From SVQP01 sp045606685 (GTDB lineage: Bacteria; Bacillota; Clostridia; Oscillospirales; CAG-272), in assembly GCA_045606685.1 (NCBI GenBank), contig JAZUSJ010000222.1:1-6060 (forward strand): a stretch of DNA of 6,060 nucleotides, in the 5' to 3' direction. Position 1 is the stretch's first letter; the number at the start of each line of letters is the position of its first letter. The translations under genes were made by a program, and so were the position numbers. Below the pieces are notes generated by a model that worked only from the letters and a program-made list of their open reading frames with translations, had not been told where the DNA came from and made no database searches. This document shows, in pieces, positions 1 to 6,060 of the stretch.

Positions 1-93
1 CTCCGCCTTCACCCCGAGGGGCAAGCCTCGAATATTCTGCATTATTTTACCGCAGATAGCAGATAAACGGGCGCGTGACTGACGAAGATTCAT
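1..93 (-). CDS. possible start of a gene running off the left edge (uncertain)
   Basis: From ATG at 93 the frame is open for 31 codons to the edge, starting MNLRQSRARLSAICGK. It begins only a few bases after the predicted transcription start and has no ribosome binding site, so it would need to be leaderless. The same stretch could instead be the untranslated leader of a gene farther left: it holds two short stems, CTGC/GCAG (37-40 with 52-55) and CGAGG/CCTCG (15-19 with 26-30). I do not recognise the peptide. Most frames of so short a segment are open, so this is weak. Confidence 0.2.
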   Translation of the reverse strand, partial: MNLRQSRARLSAICGKIMQNIRGLPLGVKAE

Positions 94-106
94 GTATTTA
101 TTGCTT

Positions 107-135
107 ATTATAACACAGTTACACCCAAAATGCAA
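107..135 (-). promoter_or_regulatory. sigma-A-type promoter with extended -10, firing leftwards
   Basis: On the minus strand there is a perfect TATAAT (107-112) with the TGn extension just upstream (TGT at 113-115), a 17-nt spacer and a weaker -35, TTGCAT (130-135). Transcription should start near 99-101 and leave the window at its left edge. It is the best promoter match seen in the window and it separates the operon from whatever lies to the left. Confidence 0.65.
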
Positions 136-143
136 GAGCAATC

Positions 144-173
144 GAACCGTTGCTTCTATTTCCGGTTCTTTTT
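144..173 (+). terminator. hairpin plus T-run, rho-independent terminator-like on the + strand
   Basis: GAACCG (144-149) pairs with CGGTTC (163-168) around a 13-nt loop and is followed by TTTTT (169-173). The stem is only 6 bp. As a terminator it would serve + strand transcription coming from the left edge, for which no gene is proven. Read on the minus strand the same hairpin lacks a U-tract, so it is not an orthodox end for the lipoprotein operon. Confidence 0.35.
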
Positions 174-207
174 CGGGAATATTACCCTATTCGAAAACAA
201 TTTTTAA

Positions 208-303
208 CTATGTTTTATAAACCATTCCCGTCTCCAAATCAATCACGGCAAAGTGCAACGAGTCCAAACTTGGCAGCTTATTGAAATCCTTGTAGACATA
301 TTG
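208..303 (-). pseudogene. remnant of the last blade of a second propeller lipoprotein
   Basis: An open stretch of 31 codons reads from just after a TAA (304-306) to a TAG (208-210), in a different frame from the preceding gene and beginning 15 bp after its stop. Its second half, FAVIDLETGMVYKT, matches the C-terminus of the intact lipoprotein, LALIDVTTGEVYTV, at both protein level (IDxxTGxVY) and partly DNA level. It has no ATG at its head, no ribosome binding site and no signal peptide. The best reading is the tail of a former tandem paralogue whose body was deleted, or the old 3' end left after recombination between two copies. A chance match is possible because the aligned core is short. 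Confidence 0.5.
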
Positions 304-317
304 TTATAGCAGGTGTA

Positions 318-1715
318 CTACATCCCCGACCATTCGCTCGCAACGGTATAAACTTCTCCTGTTGTCACATCAATTAATGCGAGTCGGATGTATTGCTTGG
401 TATTGCGGTCAAATGGATTAAATGAAGTATTATATTCATTGTAATAATCTTGATAGGTCGAATATCTGACTATAACATAATTTCCATCGAACGTATAAAT
501 TGATTCGATATTATCGGGGATTTCGTCAGTAGACAAATAAGTGACAAGTTCTGCCTCTCCACCCGTTATAGGACAACGCCACAGCTCACCCCCGGAGGGA
601 TTGGCTTTACCAAGGGCTTCTTCGGGCTGCTTTATATAGTAATCGTAGTGCTTGTCATCTTTATAGTCCTCGGTATCATGGCGAATAAAAAAGTAGAAAT
701 GATCTCCTAACCGAACTACTTGATTCGTGCGTGTGTCATTCTGCTTGGCGCACAGGCTGATCTCTCCCGTTTCCAGATCCATCTCATAATTGCTTGTTCC
801 GCTAACAGTAGACAGCACTGCATAGCTCAAGGTCTTCTCTGTAGCGTATCGGAAGTAGAGCGCTATTTCGCCGTTGGCTGCGTTCAGGACTGAGGCGGGC
901 ACGAGACAAGTGTCTTTTTTCGCATCCAGATCATAACTATAAATGGCATTTTGAGAGGTATAATAGATCTTTGGGCCACAACCGCCGTACATACCCGTAA
1001 AGCGTTCCGTTCCCCACAGGGGAGACGATGTGCCGCTGGCAAGATCCAAAACAAACGTCGTATATTCAGGCTCGGACTCATGGAGATAAAAGCCCGAATA
1101 ATAGACTTTGCCGTTATACAAATGCAGGTTTTCGGGCAGATCCTCTGCCGTCCAGGAGGCCTCCTTGCGTGCATCGTTCATCATGAAATCAAAGGAATAC
1201 AGATCCTGCGAGGTGACGTAATTCAGAAGCAAGTATATCCTTTGGTCGGAAACCATATAATCCAGAATCATGATATTGTTACGGAAAATACAGTCCTGAT
1301 GCTTACAGATGGGGTCTTTGCAAAGAGACACGAACTCTCCTGTCAGTTTGCTGTAGGCAAGACCGCCATAACAGGAGGATGCTATTAGATAATAAGGCGT
1401 GTTAATCATATTTTTGCTGGGCTCGCCGTAAATACTGCCTGTACTTTGGTAAAGGGCAAGCAAATCGTCAGCGGTCAGACCCTCGTATGGCCGAGCCTTG
1501 ATGGTTGGAGTAACGGGGCTATTATTCGTGGTGCCTTCGGTGGAATCGATAATATCGGAATCCGGGGTTTGGTTGGATCCAATATCGCTGTCAATAGGTT
1601 GGTTGGGGTGATTTTCGCTTTCTATCGGGTCTCGGTACTGATCCCGACGGCTACAGGCAGTCAAGACAGTAAAAACCGCCAGAGCAGCCAAGAGGATGGC
1701 AAGGTTTTTCTTCAT
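318..1715 (-). CDS. propeller-like lipoprotein with Cys/His cluster (465 aa)
   Basis: This is an exported lipoprotein of unknown function. MKKNLAILLAALAVF leads to the lipobox LTAC, with Cys21 the lipid anchor. A Ser/Asp/Pro/Thr-rich linker (about 22-72) includes a small repeat, NQPIDSDI then NQTPDSDI. The body shows about seven beta-rich units beginning near residues 109, 159, 199, 247, 292, 336 and 409. Each combines an aromatic YY/FF strand with an L/IDxxTGE turn (for example KIYYTSQNAIYSYDLDAKK and LALIDVTTGEVYTV), as in a seven-bladed propeller. Between blades 1 and 2 is LCKDPICKHQDC (131-142), a cluster recurrent in clostridial lipoproteins. The ATG at 1715 is chosen because AAAGGAAA precedes it and the signal peptide starts there; the upstream ATG at 1736 has no ribosome binding site. 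It lies 63 bp after the LRR gene, probably in the same operon. The fold is inferred, not proven. Confidence 0.85.
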   Translation of the reverse strand: MKKNLAILLAALAVFTVLTACSRRDQYRDPIESENHPNQPIDSDIGSNQTPDSDIIDSTEGTTNNSPVTPTIKARPYEGLTADDLLALYQSTGSIYGEPSKNMINTPYYLIASSCYGGLAYSKLTGEFVSLCKDPICKHQDCIFRNNIMILDYMVSDQRIYLLLNYVTSQDLYSFDFMMNDARKEASWTAEDLPENLHLYNGKVYYSGFYLHESEPEYTTFVLDLASGTSSPLWGTERFTGMYGGCGPKIYYTSQNAIYSYDLDAKKDTCLVPASVLNAANGEIALYFRYATEKTLSYAVLSTVSGTSNYEMDLETGEISLCAKQNDTRTNQVVRLGDHFYFFIRHDTEDYKDDKHYDYYIKQPEEALGKANPSGGELWRCPITGGEAELVTYLSTDEIPDNIESIYTFDGNYVIVRYSTYQDYYNEYNTSFNPFDRNTKQYIRLALIDVTTGEVYTVASEWSGM

Positions 1716-1722
1716 GATGGTA

Positions 1723-1730
1723 TTTCCTTT
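1723..1730 (-). promoter_or_regulatory. ribosome binding site deciding the propeller lipoprotein start
   Basis: AAAGGAAA lies 7 nt before the ATG at 1715 (GG core 10 nt before it), whereas the ATG at 1736 is preceded only by A/T-rich sequence with no purine-rich site. The shorter start also puts the MKKN basic head at the N-terminus of the signal peptide, as expected. Confidence 0.65.
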
Positions 1731-1778
1731 CGTCATATTGTATTAAGAACTTTCAGTTTCGTAAGGTTTAAGCAGTAC

Positions 1779-3005
1779 CTACTTTGCCTGCGGGATACCG
1801 TTATCGTTGTACGCCCATTCATGAGCATAATAAACCTCAGCACCGGTATGATGAGCGATACCCACTAAATAGGCAAGATAGCTTTGGGCATCTTCCTCGG
1901 TATCATGCAGGAAGATGGCTTGTATTCCCGAACCCTCAAAGCAATCAGTCGCTATAGTTTTCGGAGAACATTCCAGCACCGCATATGTCAGATTCGTGCA
2001 ATCGGCAAAGGCTTTTGCGCCAATATTCGTTACCTCTGTGCCAATGATAACACCTGTAATGTCCGTATTTCCTTGCATCATGCTCGCACTTACGCGGGTC
2101 AGCCCGTCAGGGGTACAAAACTGTCCCTCAATCAATTTGCCATCTACATACAAATGATGAGCCTTCCCAAGAGGATTATCGCCTCCGGTAAATTCTGTTT
2201 GACACCATTCAGATAGACTCCCCTCGTAGTGGATCGCTTCCAGCCCCGTACAACCGTCGAACGCGGCATACATTGTAGGAATGGTTGTCGGGATGGTCAA
2301 GGCTTTCAGCCCTGTGCAACTTCCAAAAGCATTGCTTTCTATCTCCACAATCGATGCCGGAATGGTCAGCTCTTGAAGACCGATACATTTCTCGAAGGCG
2401 CTGCTTCCAATGGTCAATAGCGTTTCGGGCAGCTTGATCTCTGTCAATGAAGTACAGTTTTGGAACGTGCCTGAGGAAATGATGCTGATTCCTTCAGGAA
2501 TGGTCACGGATTCCAAACGGAAGCATCCTCGAAAGGCATCCATGCAAATGCTATTGACAGTAGCCGGAATATCCACACAAATGAGTTTCGTGCAGCTTTG
2601 AAAGGCCCACTCTCCAATCAGGGTCATCCCCTCGGGCAGGAACGCAGCGGTGATAGGCTCGTCACGGAAAGCGTTGGGGGCAATGCCTGTGACAGGCAAT
2701 CCCTCGTGCTCGGCAGGAATTATGATCTGGGTATCTTTGCATTCACCGATATCCGCAACCATATAGGAGGTACTGTCGGCGGAAAGCGTAAAACTCAAAC
2801 CTTCGGAGATCTTGAATGGCTCATGGCAAATCGAACAAATGTCATCGACAAAGCTATGTGCCAGACAAAGTGTTTCTTTTTCATCAAAGGGATTTTTGAA
2901 TGGCTCGTTTTGTTTGATACCGTTCATGCCCGTACTGCAACTTGTAACGGCAGAAAGATAAATAAGAATCGCCATACACAACAGTATAGATTTGATTTTT
3001 TTCAT
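1779..3005 (-). CDS. BspA-type leucine-rich-repeat lipoprotein (408 aa)
   Basis: This is a secreted, membrane-anchored protein. MKKIKSILL leads a hydrophobic signal peptide that ends in the lipobox VTSC, so Cys23 should be lipidated and the chain anchored outside the cell. A short linker carries a Cys/His cluster (C47, H50, C57, C60). The standard N-cap of the LRR_5 family follows (GLSFTLSADSTSYMV to IIIPAEHEGLPVTGI, residues 69-109). The repeats are signed by AFxxCxxL at about 134, 157, 180, 203, 226, 248 and 332, with a strict 23-residue period through 226. An island at about 260-310 has the family's W...NPL...LYVDG pattern. Proteins of this class bind host or surface ligands in other bacteria; a role here is inference. 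Its position 12 bp after the permease suggests it works with the exporter or is displayed alongside it. The family call is firm; the function is open. Confidence 0.92.
   Translation of the reverse strand: MKKIKSILLCMAILIYLSAVTSCSTGMNGIKQNEPFKNPFDEKETLCLAHSFVDDICSICHEPFKISEGLSFTLSADSTSYMVADIGECKDTQIIIPAEHEGLPVTGIAPNAFRDEPITAAFLPEGMTLIGEWAFQSCTKLICVDIPATVNSICMDAFRGCFRLESVTIPEGISIISSGTFQNCTSLTEIKLPETLLTIGSSAFEKCIGLQELTIPASIVEIESNAFGSCTGLKALTIPTTIPTMYAAFDGCTGLEAIHYEGSLSEWCQTEFTGGDNPLGKAHHLYVDGKLIEGQFCTPDGLTRVSASMMQGNTDITGVIIGTEVTNIGAKAFADCTNLTYAVLECSPKTIATDCFEGSGIQAIFLHDTEEDAQSYLAYLVGIAHHTGAEVYYAHEWAYNDNGIPQAK
2238..2672 (-). repeat. LRR_5 (TpLRR/BspA) repeat block within the lipoprotein
   Basis: At the protein level, residues 112-256 form seven consecutive repeats of the pattern hydrophobic-x-IP...I...AFxxCxxL. 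Spacing is 23 residues for the central units, and the first and last intervals are 22. One further clear unit, AFADCTNL, lies after the W/NPL island (about 1989-2012). The DNA copies have diverged, so this is an old repeat and not a recent tandem expansion. Confidence 0.85.
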
Positions 3006-3011
3006 ACTCAG

Positions 3012-3018
3012 CCTCCTT
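3012..3018 (-). promoter_or_regulatory. ribosome binding site of the LRR lipoprotein, overlapping the permease stop
   Basis: AAGGAGG ends 6 nt before the ATG at 3005, and its first base is the last A of the permease TAA. This overlap favours translational coupling between the permease and the lipoprotein, and it fixes the lipoprotein start. Confidence 0.8.
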
Positions 3019-5396
3019 TACGTCCGAATCCAAATGCGTCTTGCCGTCCATACGACTGCCGCGCAACCGCCGAGTACCGCGATGGTAAATATAACGAAAT
3101 AGAGTCCCGAACCAAAGGACAGTGCCATATATTCCTGTCCCGACAGGATGCAGGTGAAGTCCAGATACTTGACAAAATCCATACCAAAGCTACGGAGTAC
3201 ATACGGGATCATGGTGATGGATGCCACAATAGCCATCGTATTTACGGGCTTTTTCGTCATAAGTGAAACCGATACGGTCACAGCCGCCAATAGAATCGAG
3301 CCTATGACTCGCAGAGTTTCAAAAAGCATAAGATACTGATTGAGCGTGATGTTCCATGAGACTCCACCCAATATCGGCAAACTTTGAACGGGCGAGCCAC
3401 CGCCAGTAAAGGTATAAAGCTCTACCAGCTTGTAATGATCCATTAGGCCAAACACAATAGCCAGTACGGCACAGACACCTAAAGCCACGCTGTATTTTAC
3501 GGCAAAAAGCTCTTTTCGCCCGCGCTTGGTAGCCCGTAGGATACCCGATACACCTGCGCTATACTCAGTTGTGAAAATGATGGATGCAAAGATCAGGATA
3601 AAGGCATACAGAACGTAGTCGAAGCCTCTTGAAAACATCTGATCCCAGCTTGTGGTATAGACGAAATGTGCATCAATACCCATATCGCGAAGCATCAGCA
3701 AATGATCCCTCTGACCTTCTACGCGGGCAAAAATGGGATCTCTTGCCTTGGCTTCCTGTAATTCATTCTCATATTCCCAATACTCGTTGGAGGATATTTC
3801 TCCCCGCCCAAGCCGATCCTTCATGTCGGATTCTGAAGCAATGATTCCGTCGATGCGTGCACGTTCGTCATCAAGGTAGGCCAGCTTTTCGTCGGTGACT
3901 TCTCCCTCGATAAAGGTCACGTATTCCTTATACATTTCATCCGAGAAGGAATATGCAGCTACTTCGGTGGTATGGACGGTATAGCCCTTGACCAGCAGGA
4001 CTGCCAGAATCAGAAGTAGGTATTTACCGGCCACCAAATGCTTATGCAGCTCATAACCGCCGATAGAGCGGTGCAAACACGGAATGGCAATATTGGGAAG
4101 TGAAATTTTCTTCGTGGCCAACCGCTTAATCCTCTGACCTCCGGGTATTCGGCAATACAGGATGGTCGTACTGACCGCCGTAACAGCCAGAAGGACACCC
4201 AGGAATAGAAGAATAGCAGGCAGATAGTCTACGCATTGACCGAGTAGGTTGATGGCATAATAGCGGGAAAAACACACCTCTGTGTCCATCATCGTAAACA
4301 AATTGAGTAGCCGCGCCGGGTGATTGATGTCCAAATAATCGATAAAGTAGAAGATAAAATTACCGCCTCCGATCACCAATCCAACAAGATATGTCAGGGC
4401 GTGATTCTTGAGCAAAAGTGAAACGGTCAGCAGAAGCGATCCAATGGCAAACAGCGCAAGAATTTTGATGACAAGGCTCAGGAGCAGGTATTCGCCTACA
4501 GACACGATATATGGACAGTATGCGTATTCCTCAAACACCTGAATGAAATTGGACAACGACGAATACCCGCCATATTCCAAGCCATATATGGCGAAGGTTA
4601 CCGCACTAAAAGATAGAACACTGATACAAATGACCGTCAAAAGTGCCAGATATTTGGTCAAGACCAAGGACAACCGTCCGCGCTTGGTTGCTCGGAGAAT
4701 TGGTTCTGTTCCATTAGATCTTTCATCCAACAAAAAGCATGGCACCAACACCAAAAGGAACAGAATCAGGCAGATATTCCCGTTGGTGTAGGAGAAATAC
4801 GCACTCCAACCACTAGCGTATTCGATCTCGATGGGCAGGTTCTTGTTAACCGAGTAGACGTCATTAATCGTCTCCTGATAACGGTAATCATAGCTTTGCT
4901 CGCTCATACCCAGCGTCGCATATTCTTTCAAGGAGGATTCCGCTCGCCTGATTACCTCGTTGTACTGTGCCGGCAGGGTCTCGTCAATATACTTTTTTGT
5001 ATTAACAAAGTATCGATATGTCGTAGCGTATTCGTTGATCTTTTGCTGAATTTCTTCACTATACTCCGGCCAATAATCTTCGATTTTCAAAGAAGCCAAG
5101 TCCTTTCCGAAGAGCATGGAATCCAAATTCATTTTTGTCTGAACATCTTTAAGCTGATCGACATAACCAACCATGATTTCCAGTTCTCGAAGAAATTCTT
5201 CGGGGTCTTCTTTGTAGCGTTCAAAGATAGCCCTTACTGCCGCCTGAGTCTCAATATCGATTTCTTCAATTTCTAATTCATTTCTTGCTTCGGGTGCGCC
5301 CACAAAGGATAAAAGCGCGTTGAGCGCAAACAGAAAGGCGAAAAAGATCAAAACGAATTTGTTGCCAAGAATTTTCTTGATCTCATATTTCAGCAT
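3018..5396 (-). CDS. ABC-2-type transporter permease, two fused halves (792 aa)
   Basis: This is the membrane partner of the preceding ATPase. It has about twelve predicted membrane spans in two sets of six, near residues 13-33, 206-223, 247-272, 302-328, 331-353 and 392-416, then 456-472, 592-609, 632-651, 690-712, 719-736 and 762-784. In each half a large, charged, helical extracellular loop follows the first span (about 34-205 and 473-590). The halves are homologous: YEIKKILGNKFVL at residue 4 matches YELHKHLVAGKYLL at 448, and the cytoplasmic motif ILRATKRGR occurs identically at 233-241 and 619-627. ABC-2 permeases usually have six spans and dimerise, so this chain probably makes the whole channel alone. 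The start is fixed by a GGGAGG site. The LRR lipoprotein gene follows 12 bp downstream. The substrate is unknown; export of a peptide, antibiotic or lipid would fit the family. Confidence 0.9.
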   Translation of the reverse strand: MLKYEIKKILGNKFVLIFFAFLFALNALLSFVGAPEARNELEIEEIDIETQAAVRAIFERYKEDPEEFLRELEIMVGYVDQLKDVQTKMNLDSMLFGKDLASLKIEDYWPEYSEEIQQKINEYATTYRYFVNTKKYIDETLPAQYNEVIRRAESSLKEYATLGMSEQSYDYRYQETINDVYSVNKNLPIEIEYASGWSAYFSYTNGNICLILFLLVLVPCFLLDERSNGTEPILRATKRGRLSLVLTKYLALLTVICISVLSFSAVTFAIYGLEYGGYSSLSNFIQVFEEYAYCPYIVSVGEYLLLSLVIKILALFAIGSLLLTVSLLLKNHALTYLVGLVIGGGNFIFYFIDYLDINHPARLLNLFTMMDTEVCFSRYYAINLLGQCVDYLPAILLFLGVLLAVTAVSTTILYCRIPGGQRIKRLATKKISLPNIAIPCLHRSIGGYELHKHLVAGKYLLLILAVLLVKGYTVHTTEVAAYSFSDEMYKEYVTFIEGEVTDEKLAYLDDERARIDGIIASESDMKDRLGRGEISSNEYWEYENELQEAKARDPIFARVEGQRDHLLMLRDMGIDAHFVYTTSWDQMFSRGFDYVLYAFILIFASIIFTTEYSAGVSGILRATKRGRKELFAVKYSVALGVCAVLAIVFGLMDHYKLVELYTFTGGGSPVQSLPILGGVSWNITLNQYLMLFETLRVIGSILLAAVTVSVSLMTKKPVNTMAIVASITMIPYVLRSFGMDFVKYLDFTCILSGQEYMALSFGSGLYFVIFTIAVLGGCAAVVWTARRIWIRT

Positions 5397-5404
5397 GGCA
5401 ACAG

Positions 5405-5410
5405 CCTCCC
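5405..5410 (-). promoter_or_regulatory. ribosome binding site of the permease gene
   Basis: GGGAGG lies 8 nt before the ATG at 5396, entirely within the 15-bp gap after the ATPase stop codon. It fixes the permease start and supports translation from one polycistronic message. Confidence 0.8.
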
Positions 5411-5411
5411 A

Positions 5412-6060
5412 TTAAAGAATGTCGCCAAAGACATGGAGATAGTAGTCCTCCAAGGATGGAACGACCGGGATGGAATCTTCCGTGGGCTTCACATCGGACA
5501 GGATGCGGAGGATCACGCCCTGCTCTCCGTTCTGTATATTCACCACGCGGAACTTGTCTTGCATGGCCTGGACTTCCTCGGGCTTAACTACCGTCTGCCA
5601 CACCTGGCCCTCGATCTTTTGGGTCAACTCATAGGGGGAGCCGCTGTCGGAGATCACACCCTTTTTGAGCATGATGGCCTCGCGGGCTATGAATTCCACA
5701 TCGGAAACTACGTGAGTGGCAATGATGACCGTCTTATTGAGGGCTACACTGGCAATGTAGTTACGGATAGCGATTCTCTGCTTGGGGTCAAGACCGGCCG
5801 TGGGCTCGTCGAGAATCACGATTTCGGGATCACCGAGAAGGGCTTGGGCAAGGGCAAGACGCTGCTTCATACCGGCCGAGAAAGAGCCGACGCGGTGGGT
5901 TCTTACATCATGGAGCTCAACCGCGTGAAGAAGCTCGTCGATTTGTTCCTCGGCTTTCTTTTTGTTCACCCCCTTCAGAGTTGCCATGTAGCGTAGGAAG
6001 TCGAGAGCGGAAAAAGAAGGATACATACCGGGATACTGGGGCATAAATCCCAGTTTTTCT
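5412..6060 (-). CDS. ABC-2-type exporter ATP-binding protein, 5' end cut by window edge
   Basis: This is the ATPase of an ABC exporter, which hydrolyses ATP on the cytoplasmic face to drive the membrane permease encoded next. The visible 215 residues begin inside the Q-loop (GFMPQYPGMYPSF at the right edge). Next comes an ABC signature that reads FSAGMKQRL instead of the usual LSGGQ type, then Walker B with the catalytic Glu and D-loop (IVILDEPTAGLDP), and the switch histidine in IIATHVVSDVE. A C-terminal extension of about 70 residues ends in PSLEDYYLHVFGDIL, a tail typical of drug/antibiotic-type ABC-2 ATPases. The Walker A P-loop and the real start lie beyond the edge; the first in-window ATG (6044) falls within the Q-loop and is not a start. 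The stop is 15 bp before the permease, so the two are surely co-expressed. The family is certain; the substrate is unknown. Confidence 0.95.
   Translation of the reverse strand, partial: EKLGFMPQYPGMYPSFSALDFLRYMATLKGVNKKKAEEQIDELLHAVELHDVRTHRVGSFSAGMKQRLALAQALLGDPEIVILDEPTAGLDPKQRIAIRNYIASVALNKTVIIATHVVSDVEFIAREAIMLKKGVISDSGSPYELTQKIEGQVWQTVVKPEEVQAMQDKFRVVNIQNGEQGVILRILSDVKPTEDSIPVVPSLEDYYLHVFGDIL

Larger units (their letters stand above)
1..317. other. region downstream of the operon without an intact gene
   Basis: No complete coding sequence, tRNA or insertion-sequence end is visible here. In minus-strand order it contains the propeller-blade remnant, an A/T-rich stretch (about 174-207) with a weak imperfect inverted repeat around GGGTAATATTCCC (178-190), the hairpin at 144-168, the promoter at 107-135 and the leader or start of an unseen leftward gene. 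A convincing minus-strand terminator for the operon (strong GC stem plus T-run) was not found. Confidence 0.6.

Noticed and set aside
1734..1736. ATG at 1736 as start of the propeller lipoprotein
   Set aside because: There is no ribosome binding site upstream, and it would put seven uncharacteristic residues ahead of a normal MKKN signal-peptide head.
1737..1765. Possible promoter TACAAT (1737-1742) in the 63-bp gap before the propeller lipoprotein
   Set aside because: The -10 matches 5 of 6 bases, but no good -35 lies 16-18 nt upstream and the start point would fall on the ribosome binding site; too weak to annotate.
1770..1784. Small hairpin AAGTAG/CTGCTT at the LRR gene stop codon
   Set aside because: It is a six-pair stem with a wobble pair, a 3-nt loop and no T-run after it, so it is not a credible terminator.
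951..1868. Overlapping + strand open frames of 140-145 codons opposite the propeller lipoprotein
   Set aside because: No ribosome binding site or protein family was recognised, and the minus-strand gene fully explains the sequence.
2598..3266. 222-residue + strand open frame across the LRR/permease junction
   Set aside because: It lies antisense to two well-supported genes and their ribosome binding site, and its translation shows no recognisable domain.
4581..4592. Perfect 12-bp palindrome GCCATATATGGC
   Set aside because: It lies inside the permease coding region and encodes part of the membrane-loop segment; single, not repeated elsewhere, likely incidental.
5433..5996. 187-residue + strand open frame opposite the ATPase
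   Set aside because: It is antisense to a clear ABC ATPase with intact Q-loop, signature and Walker B; the frame is a by-product of that gene's codon use.
6042..6044. ATG at 6044 as start of the ATPase
   Set aside because: It encodes the Met of the Q-loop (GFMPQ); the frame continues upstream to the window edge and the P-loop must lie outside.

Overview
The window looks like ordinary chromosomal DNA of a Gram-positive anaerobe, most likely a member of class Clostridia (Bacillota). This is inferred from two lipobox-type signal peptides, strong GGAGG-type ribosome binding sites, a BspA-type leucine-rich-repeat lipoprotein, a lipoprotein with the Cys/His cluster common in clostridial propeller-like proteins, and moderate base composition. 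No marker gene fixes the genus, and no RNA gene, CRISPR array, insertion sequence or integrase is visible.

All recognisable genes lie on the minus strand, so the order of transcription runs from high to low coordinates. First comes the 3' part of an ABC-2-type exporter ATPase (5412-6060, its start beyond the right edge). Then, after 15 bp, a 792-residue membrane permease (3018-5396) that is two ABC-2 permease halves fused head to tail. After 12 bp comes a 408-residue BspA-like LRR lipoprotein (1779-3005), and after 63 bp a 465-residue lipoprotein that reads as a seven-bladed beta-propeller (318-1715). The tight spacing and the ribosome binding site that overlaps the permease stop codon indicate a single operon for at least the first three genes. 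The propeller gene is probably co-transcribed, although the 63-bp gap could hold its own weak promoter.

The left 317 bp hold no complete gene. On the minus strand they carry a short out-of-frame remnant (208-303) resembling the last blade of a second propeller lipoprotein. A + strand hairpin with a T-run follows (144-173), then a good extended -10 promoter (107-135) firing leftwards out of the window. Just downstream of that promoter is an open frame without a ribosome binding site (93 to the edge).

As a working picture, the ATPase and fused permease form an exporter or immunity-type ABC pump. The two lipoproteins would be displayed on the outer face of the same membrane, where repeat scaffolds (LRR and propeller) suit ligand or surface binding. 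The substrate cannot be told from the sequence. The most informative oddities are the internal duplication of the permease, the pairing of two surface scaffold lipoproteins with it, and the leftover propeller blade downstream.
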